This document shows positions 1 to 6,083 of a stretch of 16,601 nt of DNA, in pieces. The stretch comes from Candidatus Kaiserbacteria bacterium (GTDB lineage Bacteria; Patescibacteriota; Minisyncoccia; Phycocordibacterales; UBA2100), in the NCBI GenBank assembly GCA_026996985.1, contig JALWJR010000038.1, positions 1 to 16,601 on the forward strand. Reading direction: 5' to 3'. Numbering within the stretch: position 1 is the first letter of the stretch; every line of letters starts with the position of its first letter. Position numbers and translations under genes: made by a program. Below the pieces are notes generated by a model, which worked only from the letters and a program-made list of their open reading frames with translations, was not told the DNA's origin and ran no database searches.

Positions 1-6
1 GTAACA

Positions 7-22
7 TATTTCACGTGCAACT
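7..22 (-). promoter_or_regulatory. parS-like site 1 (upstream of yraN)
   Basis: The minus strand reads AGTTGCACGTGAAATA, matching 13 of 16 positions of the conserved ParB site TGTTTCACGTGAAACA. It is the only one of the five sites outside the gene, lies just upstream of the yraN promoter, and is inverted relative to the others by the asymmetry of its flanks (GTTG on one side, AAA on the other). The match is seen; the ParB role is inferred. Confidence 0.6.
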
Positions 23-57
23 TTAAGAATTTGTAAAATATAAAGATAATCACATTC

Positions 58-66
58 TGTTATAAT
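58..66 (+). promoter_or_regulatory. Extended -10 promoter for yraN
   Basis: TGTTATAAT is a perfect extended -10 element (TGn followed by TATAAT). No good -35 is seen at 16-18 nt, as is usual for extended -10 promoters. The expected start near 73 would give a leader of about 37 nt before the ATG at 110. Confidence 0.55.
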
Positions 67-109
67 TCTTATATATCTAAGTTTTAAATTCCTCAAAGGC
101 TTTTAATTT

Positions 110-595
110 ATGATTAATAAGTTTAATAATAAAAAAATAGGGGAAATAGGTGAGGATTTAGCGGTTAAATTTTTAAAAAAACGCGGTTTTTATATAATTT
201 CAAGGAATTATTTAAAAAGTTGGGGAGAGATAGATATAGTTGCACGTGAAAAACCAACTTTTGTTTTTAGTAGATTCTTTAGAAGAATTTTTAAAAAAGA
301 ATTTAAAAAAGCGTTTACAAGTATTTCACGTGAAATGCACACTATACATTTTTTTGAAGTTAAAACTACAGTTACACGTGAAAAAATAAGCAAAATAAAA
401 AATAATATTGTTGCACGTGAAATGGATCCGGCCTCTAGGGTTAGTGAAAAAAAGCTAAGAAATATAATAAATGTTGCAAAAACTTATATGTTGGAAAATG
501 ATTTATGCCTTTATCGAGTGCATTTAGTGTCTGTATTTATGAATTTAAATGATAAAACAGCGCTTTGTGAGCTGTTTTACAATATTGACCGATAG
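110..595 (+). CDS. yraN: YraN/UPF0102 family nuclease-fold protein with long insert
   Basis: The family has a restriction-endonuclease-like fold. Its cellular role is not firmly established, though links to recombination and DNA processing are suspected. The N-terminus carries the diagnostic order: IGEIGEDLA (10-18), a Gly-Phe/Ile strand (26-32), GEID (39-42) and FFEVKT. The Glu and Asp of GEID and the Glu and Lys of EVK are the likely metal-binding and catalytic residues. Family members are usually about 120 residues, but this one has 161. The extra length lies mostly between GEID and EVK, a Phe/Lys/Arg-rich stretch at about 47-78, and just after EVKT. Those segments contain four (A/S/T)-Arg-Glu tripeptides (45-47, 73-75, 89-91, 102-104), each the translation of a CACGTGAA core. 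The start fits the family N-terminus, although only a weak AAAGG lies upstream. The gene is extremely AT-rich compared with the rest of the window. Confidence 0.8.
   Translation: MINKFNNKKIGEIGEDLAVKFLKKRGFYIISRNYLKSWGEIDIVAREKPTFVFSRFFRRIFKKEFKKAFTSISREMHTIHFFEVKTTVTREKISKIKNNIVAREMDPASRVSEKKLRNIINVAKTYMLENDLCLYRVHLVSVFMNLNDKTALCELFYNIDR
238..253 (+). promoter_or_regulatory. parS-like site 2 (inside yraN)
   Basis: AGTTGCACGTGAAAAA matches 13 of 16 positions of TGTTTCACGTGAAACA. It is read in the gene as Ala-Arg-Glu (residues 45-47). Confidence 0.6.
322..337 (+). promoter_or_regulatory. parS-like site 3 (inside yraN, best palindrome)
   Basis: TATTTCACGTGAAATG contains the perfect 14-bp palindrome ATTTCACGTGAAAT (323-336), the most symmetric copy, and matches 13 of 16 consensus positions. 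It encodes Ser-Arg-Glu (73-75). Confidence 0.65.
370..385 (+). promoter_or_regulatory. parS-like site 4 (inside yraN)
   Basis: AGTTACACGTGAAAAA matches 13 of 16 consensus positions and encodes Thr-Arg-Glu (89-91). Its CACGTG core starts 48 nt after that of site 3. Confidence 0.6.
409..424 (+). promoter_or_regulatory. parS-like site 5 (inside yraN)
   Basis: TGTTGCACGTGAAATG matches 13 of 16 consensus positions and encodes Ala-Arg-Glu (102-104). Its core starts 39 nt after that of site 4. Confidence 0.6.
553..579 (+). terminator. Weak terminator-like hairpin at the 3' end of yraN
   Basis: TAAAACAGC and GCTGTTTTA form a 9-bp stem around a 9-nt loop within the last codons of yraN. The descending arm ends in TTTTA, so it could end transcription weakly, but the T run is part of the stem and the hairpin overlaps coding sequence. 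Confidence 0.3.
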
Positions 596-744
596 TAAAA
601 TCGCATGTCCTTTACCATTATCAAGTTTGATTTTGTTTTGTCCTTTAAAAAATTAGTTTCTGTGTCCTTTTTAATATTTTTAAGAATTTCGTTTATTTTT
701 AAATTCTTGCTTAATTTAAAAAGACATGTATTATTTTAGAACCT
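596..744. other. AT-rich spacer between yraN and tRNA-Pro
   Basis: No gene is seen here. The spacer holds three copies of TGTCCTTT (606-613, 639-646, 663-670) and the promoter of the downstream tRNA. The function of the copies is unknown; they may be chance in a T-rich stretch. Confidence 0.6.
707..734 (+). promoter_or_regulatory. Sigma70-type promoter for tRNA-Pro
   Basis: TTGCTT (707-712) and TATTAT (729-734) are separated by 16 nt. The predicted start near 741 lies a few bases before the mature tRNA end at 745. Confidence 0.6.
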
Positions 745-815
745 CGGGGTGTAGCATAATGGTAGTGTGCACGGTTTGGGACCGTGTGGCCCGGGTTCGA
801 TTCCCGGCACCCCGA
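745..815 (+). tRNA. tRNA-Pro (anticodon TGG)
   Basis: The cloverleaf can be drawn in full. The acceptor stem CGGGGTG pairs with CACCCCG (745-751 with 808-814). A short 3-bp D stem has a 9-nt loop containing GGT. The anticodon stem CACGG/CCGTG encloses loop TTTGGGA with anticodon TGG at 777-779 and G at position 37. The variable loop is 4 nt, and the T arm CCGGG-TTCGATT-CCCGG is canonical. The discriminator base is A at 815. CCA is not encoded, so it must be added by a nucleotidyltransferase. Confidence 0.95.
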
Positions 816-890
816 CTTGCTGCCCTGGGTGGGTGACTATGAAAGAGGATAAATTGATGCTTTTTTAAAGGACTGCAGTGCAAATGTAAT

Positions 891-905
891 ATGTCTTCAA
901 GACAT
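891..905. promoter_or_regulatory. 15-bp inverted repeat, candidate operator
   Basis: ATGTCTT and AAGACAT are perfect inverted 7-bp arms around a single C. The last base is also the first base of the candidate -35 hexamer, so a bound regulator could block or recruit polymerase. The symmetry is seen; the operator role is inferred. Confidence 0.45.
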
Positions 906-933
906 TGACTTTTATTGATTTCTGTGGTATTGC
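905..933 (+). promoter_or_regulatory. Candidate promoter of the XpaC-TelA/DUF350 operon
   Basis: TTGACT (905-910), a 17-nt spacer and TATTGC (928-933) with an extended TGG just upstream. The -10 is poor (3 of 6), so activation or an alternative sigma factor is possible. The leader would be about 55 nt. Confidence 0.4.
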
Positions 934-993
934 ATGCCTTGGGTCTGCGGTTTTGCTGCAGATGAACTTTGACATGCAAAAGAGGAGAGAATC

Positions 994-1575
994 ATGAAAT
1001 CTTCCATCTCTCTTGCCGTTGTGGCAATGGTGTTTGCGATTGCATATTTTGTTTTCAAGATGCCGGTCGCACTTGCGTTTGTCATCGGTGTCATCTTAGG
1101 TGCTTTGGCTTTTATTTTGCTGATTGCCGGAGCAAAAGGTGAGCACCCGATGGAGGTTGCAAAGGAGGCGGCTTCTTTTGCGATGCCTGCCGCCGAGCAA
1201 CGTTACGAGACAGTGGAGGAGTCTCTTGTTCGCCTCAATGAGACGTTGCGCCTCCGCTGTAATGATGCGAATGTTGTTGGTGCTGTGGAGAGGTTGCTTG
1301 ATCTGTTACTTGCAACTTTTCCCGAAGCGCTTCGTCAGTCGGAGAACTCCGAGGCTACCTATAATCTGGAGACTCTCGCAAAAGATGGTCTTCCAAATCT
1401 TGTAGAGAGCTATCTTAAACTCTCACAAGACGACAAAGTGCAAAAAAAGAGTGAGTTTTTGGCTCAAATCGAAAGTTTGAGCCAGAGCGTATCTGAGAAA
1501 AAGCACCAACTGGATGAAGGGCGTCTGGATGATTTTGAAATCTCCAGCGCTTTTCTGAAGGTCAAAAATCTCTAA
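994..1575 (+). CDS. XpaC-like membrane protein, partner of TelA
   Basis: The protein has 193 residues. Two hydrophobic helices at about 5-21 and 25-46 are followed by a cytoplasmic helical domain. The C-terminal part has the XpaC/5-bromo-4-chloroindolyl-phosphate-hydrolysis family layout: a segment LAKDGLPNLVESYLKLS, then a long amphipathic helix and a closing acidic DDFEISSAF helix near 178-188. Despite the family name, no enzyme activity is established. XpaC genes typically sit directly before telA, as here (15-nt gap), which supports the call. AGGAG at 983-987 fixes the ATG. As the first gene of the unit it probably anchors TelA at the membrane (inference). Similarity is by motif pattern only and is remote. 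Confidence 0.65.
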   Translation: MKSSISLAVVAMVFAIAYFVFKMPVALAFVIGVILGALAFILLIAGAKGEHPMEVAKEAASFAMPAAEQRYETVEESLVRLNETLRLRCNDANVVGAVERLLDLLLATFPEALRQSENSEATYNLETLAKDGLPNLVESYLKLSQDDKVQKKSEFLAQIESLSQSVSEKKHQLDEGRLDDFEISSAFLKVKNL

Positions 1576-1590
1576 GCAAGGAGGAGTGAA

Positions 1591-2811
1591 ATGACCGATA
1601 CCAAACAAACTGCGGCTCAGACGCAAGTTCTGACACCTGCTGTCAGCAATGGAGAGCTTGTACCTCTTGAGGCGCAAGAGGTACAAACCGTTGATGACAT
1701 TCGGCCCATAAGGCCGGATTTCCTCAGCGACGAGCGGGATGAGGAGATAAAACAGCAGGCGGCTGAGCTTGTCGATGCCATTCTTGAGGATCCGAACAGT
1801 GCCTCTATCACCGCCAAGGTCTACAGCCTCGGCAGTGAATATATGCAGGCAAACACCGGCCAGGTATCTCTTATGGATGCCAAAATTGCCGATGTTCTGC
1901 GGGAGGTATCGGAAGGGTCTCCGGTTAACAAAACCCTGATTGAGATCAAAACTCAGCTTGATCTCATTAATCCCGAGGTTGTAAGTCAAACCGAAAACTT
2001 CGGGATTATGAGCTTTGTTACCCGTCTTATCCGTAGAGCCCCCAAGGCTGAGGAGGTGCTCAAAGTTATCAACGAGAGGAAGGATACCGTCGCCTCAACC
2101 ATTGAGGCGCTCAAACGGCATTTGTTTGCCGAGCGTGATAAGGCGCTCCGCAACGCTGTGGAGTTGGCTCACATCTCAGATAAGCTTTTTGACACTCAGC
2201 AGGAGCTTCAAGAAGCTATTTATATGGGCCAGCTTATCTGGCAGGGTCTCAAACAGAGGCAGGCTGAGGTGGAGGATCCTGTACAGGCGCAAGCCTTGGC
2301 CAATATTATCAACCACCTGGCAGTTCAAGTGGTTGATATTCAGACAGTGGATGCTCTCAATGTTCAGTCTCGTCTTGCGGCCGAAGCGCTTATTGCAAAC
2401 GCTCGCAAGATTGAACAGGGAGTGTCTCGACTGGTGAATGTGCTTTTGCCAGCCGTTGCAACAAACCTTATGGTGAAAGCGGCGGCGGCTCAGCAGGCGG
2501 GGCTTGTGGGCATTATGGAGCAGATTACCCGCTCTGCTGAACGCACTATTCAAGACACTGCAAGGCAGACACGCCGGGTGACAACTCAGATGGCGCGTAT
2601 GCAGAGCAGGTCTCTTGTTGACCCGCAGGCGCTTCAAAAAGCCGCCAACGAAGTGGTTGCAATGGTGGATGAAATTAGGCAAATAAGCGCGGAGACGCAA
2701 GAGAGAGCAAAGGAAGCCAGCGCGCAACTCCAGAAAGTTTCGTCCATCATGCGCAGAGCGGCGGATCCGATGACGCGTCTTCGCCATGCGCTTGAAAAGA
2801 AAGGAGAGTGA
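1591..2811 (+). CDS. telA: TelA-like toxic anion resistance family protein
   Basis: This 406-residue protein is almost entirely alpha-helical and has no signal peptide or membrane helix. After a disordered Pro/Gln-rich N-terminus (1-45) come the typical TelA blocks: an early helix pair, a phase around FGIMSFVTRLIRRAP, and long coiled helices with IEALKRHLFAERDKALRNAV and a middle helix rich in Gln and Glu. The C-terminal section (about 290-395) is a repetitive Ala/Gln/Arg coiled coil. TelA proteins are linked to tellurite and cell-envelope stress tolerance, and their mechanism is unsettled. Length is near the family norm of about 360-400. AGGAGG lies before the start. The gap to the next gene is one base, indicating tight co-translation. 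A scaffold that polymerises or docks on the XpaC-like partner is inferred. Confidence 0.7.
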   Translation: MTDTKQTAAQTQVLTPAVSNGELVPLEAQEVQTVDDIRPIRPDFLSDERDEEIKQQAAELVDAILEDPNSASITAKVYSLGSEYMQANTGQVSLMDAKIADVLREVSEGSPVNKTLIEIKTQLDLINPEVVSQTENFGIMSFVTRLIRRAPKAEEVLKVINERKDTVASTIEALKRHLFAERDKALRNAVELAHISDKLFDTQQELQEAIYMGQLIWQGLKQRQAEVEDPVQAQALANIINHLAVQVVDIQTVDALNVQSRLAAEALIANARKIEQGVSRLVNVLLPAVATNLMVKAAAAQQAGLVGIMEQITRSAERTIQDTARQTRRVTTQMARMQSRSLVDPQALQKAANEVVAMVDEIRQISAETQERAKEASAQLQKVSSIMRRAADPMTRLRHALEKKGE

Positions 2812-2812
2812 A

Positions 2813-3460
2813 ATGAACAAAAAGCAAGCCCGTAGGCTTGAGGCCATCCGTGGCCTCAAGCCACTTTCCGAATCCGAAAGGCGCCAATACACGGTCAAAG
2901 ATGTGGCCGTCGGGGGCTATCTCAGCATCGGGGGAGAAGTATTCAAGGTACTTAGCATCGGCAAGTACCTTGATACCAAGTGGGACTTCCGCCCCAAAAA
3001 ACAGCAGTACTGGACATATGAGCTGGAGCTGCTGTCACTCAAGACGGGCGAGACCTCGTTTCTTGAGTGGTATGAGGACGATGAGATAGAGATGTGGCTT
3101 ACCGAGCAGGAAGTAAGACTTCGTGAGCTGCGCTCTGACTATGGAAAAGTCTCTCGAGAACTCCTTGAGTATTTCGCCGATGAGGAAGAGGGAGACATTG
3201 AGTGGAAGGGTAAAACCTTCTACTACGATGATGAAGAGACGTACTCGGCGCTTTACTTTCGAGATGCGTTCGATCCTGATATGGAAGGTGTGCCGGTGCG
3301 CTTCTTTGCCTTTGAGGCGGGTGACGGCACTACACTCACCATTGAGATGTGGTACGACGACACCTCAGACTCTCGCCCTGAGAGAGAAGCGTTTACCGGC
3401 CGCACTGTTCGCAGCTCTGAAGTGGAAGTTCTACAGCTGAAGGAGGAAAGCAATGCCTGA
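2813..3460 (+). CDS. DUF4178 domain protein
   Basis: The chosen start is the ATG at 2813, which lies one base after the telA stop and follows AAAGGAGAG; an upstream in-frame ATG at 2786 would overlap telA and has no better ribosome site. The product has 215 residues, is acidic and beta-rich, and has no membrane segment. The DUF4178 pattern is visible: VGGYLSIGGEVFKVLSIGKY near 32-51, YWTYELELLSL, FLEWYEDDEIEMWL, and later a second strand set with YYDDEETYSALYF and FFAFEAGDGTTLTIEMWYDD. DUF4178 is a domain of unknown biochemical role that is repeatedly found beside DUF350 and spermidine-synthase-like genes. The product is probably a cytoplasmic partner of the membrane components. It overlaps the next gene by 8 nt. 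Confidence 0.75.
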   Translation: MNKKQARRLEAIRGLKPLSESERRQYTVKDVAVGGYLSIGGEVFKVLSIGKYLDTKWDFRPKKQQYWTYELELLSLKTGETSFLEWYEDDEIEMWLTEQEVRLRELRSDYGKVSRELLEYFADEEEGDIEWKGKTFYYDDEETYSALYFRDAFDPDMEGVPVRFFAFEAGDGTTLTIEMWYDDTSDSRPEREAFTGRTVRSSEVEVLQLKEESNA

Positions 3461-3890
3461 AGTGAAAATCAACGGACACCCGCACAAGCTTGCGGGTGTG
3501 CCCGGCATCACCAAGCGTGGTGACAACCTTTGGGTCGAGCTTCGCCTGAAGGATGTAAAGACCGGCCACGAGCAGAGTGTCTCTGTTCCGCTTGCGGCGT
3601 TCCATCTGCTCCCTAAGGGGCAAGCCGACTTTCCGGTGTACCTTAACGGTCATCGTCATAAAGTTGTCGGATCAGGTGGTAGTGAAGATGTGTTTCTGGT
3701 TGAGCTTATTGATGAGACAACAGATTACACCTCCACCATTGAACTTGGACCCGAGATCATCTCTCTCCTTGAGAGCTACAAAACACTCTCTCAAGGAGTG
3801 GAGAGTTTGGTGGAGCTCGGCGGAACACTTCCTGCACGCGTGAAAAACGCTCTGGAGGCGTTTATGGAAGATCCGAACAAGAAGGAGTAA
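3453..3890 (+). CDS. Small tandem-repeat protein of unknown function
   Basis: I do not recognise this 145-residue protein. It carries two copies of one beta-rich unit. Residues 4-46 and 62-98 both run as V-x-[IL]-NGH-[PR]-HK-[LV]-x-G, a short gap, [ND]-[LV]-[WF]-[VL]-VEL and a [ST]-rich strand. The NGHxHK motifs are at 7-12 and 65-70, and the paired His residues suggest metal or ligand contact (speculative). A helical C-terminal tail follows (99-145), ending in Asp-Pro-Asn-Lys-Lys-Glu. The start is set by GGAGG just upstream and overlaps the end of the DUF4178 gene by 8 nt. No signal peptide is seen. Because the unit lies inside a conserved operon type, it may stand in for a lineage-specific DUF4178 partner. 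Confidence 0.75.
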   Translation: MPEVKINGHPHKLAGVPGITKRGDNLWVELRLKDVKTGHEQSVSVPLAAFHLLPKGQADFPVYLNGHRHKVVGSGGSEDVFLVELIDETTDYTSTIELGPEIISLLESYKTLSQGVESLVELGGTLPARVKNALEAFMEDPNKKE

Positions 3891-3893
3891 AAA

Positions 3894-4427
3894 ATGCAAG
3901 TGGCCGATTATGTAGACCAGTCGGCCAAGGATCTGCGATTTACTCTGGCGCTTGAGGCGGTGAATGAGAGACAGTTTACCGTTCTCAGGCGCCGGAGACT
4001 CATAGTATCTTGGGGCTTCGTTGAGATGGGAATAATTGGAGAGAGTCACTTCTTGATTTTCCATGCGGGCGATATAACCATTTCTGAGATTTTTGCCTGT
4101 ATAGAGGTCAAGACAAACTCCACTCCCATTATAAGCGGAAGACCGGAGGCGGTTGAGACAAAGGTTGCAGACCTTGGTTATCGATTCGTGCCACAGATAA
4201 CTCCGTGGCAAGACGGGTCGGAAGCTCTACAGTTACTGCATCGTCACGCTTTGCAAGGTCGTGGTGATGGACTGTACTGTGAGTTTCCGGCAACCAAAAA
4301 CGGGCGAGTGCCGACCACGGTGCTTGTCGCAAATGTGAAAGACGATACTCTTGCGATTCGGACGGCGCATGCTTACCCGAACGAAGAATTGATCGTCTTC
4401 ACTCACACAACGGTAGAAAGGAGGTAG
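3894..4427 (+). CDS. DUF2617-like protein
   Basis: The 177-residue protein has no signal peptide or membrane helix. The N-terminal VADYVDQSAKDLRFTLALE strand/helix, a central LIFHAGDITISEIFACIEV core and the closing RTAHAYPNEELIVFTHT (about 156-172) follow the pattern of DUF2617, a family best known from actinobacterial gene clusters that also hold DUF4178, DUF350 and an aminopropyltransferase. The biochemical role is unknown. GAAGGAG overlapping the previous stop serves as ribosome site, and the gaps to both neighbours are 3 nt, so the gene is translated as part of the block. The assignment rests on the C-terminal motif and on context; a profile search would settle it. Confidence 0.6.
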   Translation: MQVADYVDQSAKDLRFTLALEAVNERQFTVLRRRRLIVSWGFVEMGIIGESHFLIFHAGDITISEIFACIEVKTNSTPIISGRPEAVETKVADLGYRFVPQITPWQDGSEALQLLHRHALQGRGDGLYCEFPATKNGRVPTTVLVANVKDDTLAIRTAHAYPNEELIVFTHTTVERR

Positions 4428-4430
4428 AAA

Positions 4431-6068
4431 ATGCCACAGAAGTTTTTGGCATTTCTGCTCTTTGCGTTTTTTTCAGTTGTACTGGCAGGCTGTGACAGTT
4501 TGCCGGAGCAGCTGAAGCAGAGGGTGGAGCAGATACCGACAAAGATTGAGAATCTGGAGCGGTATCTGGAATCTGAGAAAAAATCTTTCGCGCTCAAGCA
4601 AGGGGCGAAAGACTGGCAATTTTTTGCGCCTTATGCAAAGCGCGAAAAATGGAACCAGAAGTTCACCGAGGCGAAAGCCAAAGTTGAGCGTCTGCGTTTT
4701 GTGTACAAAGCGCGCATCAAGCCCATCTACGACCGGAACAGCTCAAAAGATATAAAAGAGCTTGAGTCGCAGCTCAAACTCTTTGATGAGGCGTTTCGGT
4801 CAGCCAAAAGAGCGATTGCGTGGGTGGGAAAGCGCATGACCACCCTTGCAACAGCCAAGGATAAGGCTTCCGAGTGGATCACACGCGCACGAAAAGAAGC
4901 GGAAGAGATGAAGAAAATCGTCTCTTCTGTTGAGTCTGTTGTGGAGAAAGCCAAAAGAGATTATCCTAATCGTAAAGGTGATATCTCCGGCTTGTTCGCT
5001 CCACTCCAGAGGGCGCGTGATGAGGCTCTCTCGGCACTCAAGAAGGCAGAGAGCGAGTTTGCAAAGCACAAGAAAGGGGAGTTGGCAGATTATGCCGTCT
5101 TTGCAGACTCCGTTGCTCTTGTGGACGCTCGTCTTAAGGGGTTGCGTGAGTCTGCCAATGGTTTGCACAAGAAACTTGGTGAACTCTATCGAGAGTACAC
5201 CAAAATCCTTGCCGATATGAAAGTGGAGTACTGGATCCAGATCGGCCGCTCTAGCTGGGATTCGTGGAGTGACTGGGACAACACTCCCGATATGCTCTAC
5301 AAACCTGTTCAGGTAAGCGAGCAGGTTTTCCGGTACTTCTCCAAGTTAAAGCCCGGTGAGTGGCGGGGAGAGGCCGGTAATCTGGCTCGCCTTTACAAGG
5401 GGTTTGGTGGATGGAAACTTGAAATTCACATCGACCCCAAAATGTGGGCGGCGCTTGGCTTCACAAAAGACAAACTGTCGCTTAACTGGCCCAAAGGTGA
5501 TGATGACTCATCATTTTGGGTGGAGGATATGGAGCCGAGATTCTTCCACAAATACCTCATCATTGAAAACGGTGTAAAAAAATACACCGACTGGATTGAA
5601 GTGGATGAGGAAGACTTCGATGAGTATCTTCATGCCCTTGGTATGGAGATCGTCTCAAAACCTTATGGGTTTTTTGAGTCGGAAAAGCTCCAAGAGCCCA
5701 CCCCTATGGGGCTGAGCAAGGTCGGCAACCCCAAATACGGCCGATGGGAGAAGGACCCCGAAACCGGAAAAGAGAGGTGGAGCTGGCTTGAGACTTACGC
5801 CATCTATCGTCTCTTTTTTGACCCGGCTCATCCCACCTATTACTATCGTGATGAATATCGCTATTGGCGCGATAATTATCGCGGTAAGCGCGGATACTAC
5901 GGTAGGGATGAAAAAAAGCCGACATACGGCACATTCGGCAAGCGTACCAGAACCAGCAGTCGCTTTGCAAAAACTTCGTTTGCGAAGCGAGGTGGTTTCA
6001 AATCCGCAAGCATCCGAGGTGCCGGATCCGGTTTCAGAGGTCGTGGTCCCGGTGGTCGCGGCAAGTAA
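4431..6068 (+). CDS. Large lipoprotein with coiled coil and Tyr/Arg/Gly-rich tail
   Basis: The signal peptide (1-20) ends in lipobox LAGC, with Cys21 as the lipidated residue. An Asp follows at 22, the inner-membrane retention signal in enterobacteria, though that rule may not apply here. Residues 25-262 are charged helices likely to form a long coiled coil. Residues 265-465 form an aromatic-rich globular part (many Trp, such as SSWDSWSDW near 274-282). VGNPKYGRW (431-439) and TYYYRDEYRYWRDNYRGKRG (469-488) precede a basic Arg/Ser/Gly tail (489-545). I recall similar VGNP-YG-W and YRG-YYG motifs in lipoproteins beside DUF350 and aminopropyltransferase genes (unverified). Smaller lipoproteins of the DUF4247 and DUF1190 types occupy this operon position elsewhere and also end in Gly/Ser/Arg-rich tails, so this may be their enlarged counterpart. 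GAAAGGAGG precedes the ATG. Confidence 0.75.
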   Translation: MPQKFLAFLLFAFFSVVLAGCDSLPEQLKQRVEQIPTKIENLERYLESEKKSFALKQGAKDWQFFAPYAKREKWNQKFTEAKAKVERLRFVYKARIKPIYDRNSSKDIKELESQLKLFDEAFRSAKRAIAWVGKRMTTLATAKDKASEWITRARKEAEEMKKIVSSVESVVEKAKRDYPNRKGDISGLFAPLQRARDEALSALKKAESEFAKHKKGELADYAVFADSVALVDARLKGLRESANGLHKKLGELYREYTKILADMKVEYWIQIGRSSWDSWSDWDNTPDMLYKPVQVSEQVFRYFSKLKPGEWRGEAGNLARLYKGFGGWKLEIHIDPKMWAALGFTKDKLSLNWPKGDDDSSFWVEDMEPRFFHKYLIIENGVKKYTDWIEVDEEDFDEYLHALGMEIVSKPYGFFESEKLQEPTPMGLSKVGNPKYGRWEKDPETGKERWSWLETYAIYRLFFDPAHPTYYYRDEYRYWRDNYRGKRGYYGRDEKKPTYGTFGKRTRTSSRFAKTSFAKRGGFKSASIRGAGSGFRGRGPGGRGK

Positions 6069-6083
6069 CAAGGAGGTAAGATA

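Larger units (their letters stand above)
816..993. other. Leader region before the stress operon
   Basis: This is the rest of the 398-nt stretch without a protein gene. No clear terminator for the tRNA is visible. It contains a 15-bp inverted repeat, a candidate promoter and the ribosome site of the XpaC-like gene. Confidence 0.5.

Noticed and set aside
7..424. Repeated CACGTG units as a CRISPR array
   Set aside because: The repeats are only 10-13 bp, irregularly spaced, inside a coding frame, and no cas gene is present.
790..815. tRNA 3' end as an integration attachment site for the operon
   Set aside because: I found no second copy of the tRNA end in the window and no integrase gene, so only the position after a tRNA remains.
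839..868. Nine-codon leader peptide before the operon
   Set aside because: A tiny frame with no convincing ribosome site, no regulatory codon run, and located upstream of the candidate promoter.
2786..2812. Upstream start for the DUF4178 protein
   Set aside because: It would overlap telA and add a basic nine-residue tail; the ATG at 2813 has AAAGGAGAG at the right distance.
2176..2898. 240-codon minus-strand frame opposite telA
   Set aside because: It is antisense to a well-supported gene with a strong ribosome site, and its translation is Arg/Leu/His-rich without domain motifs.
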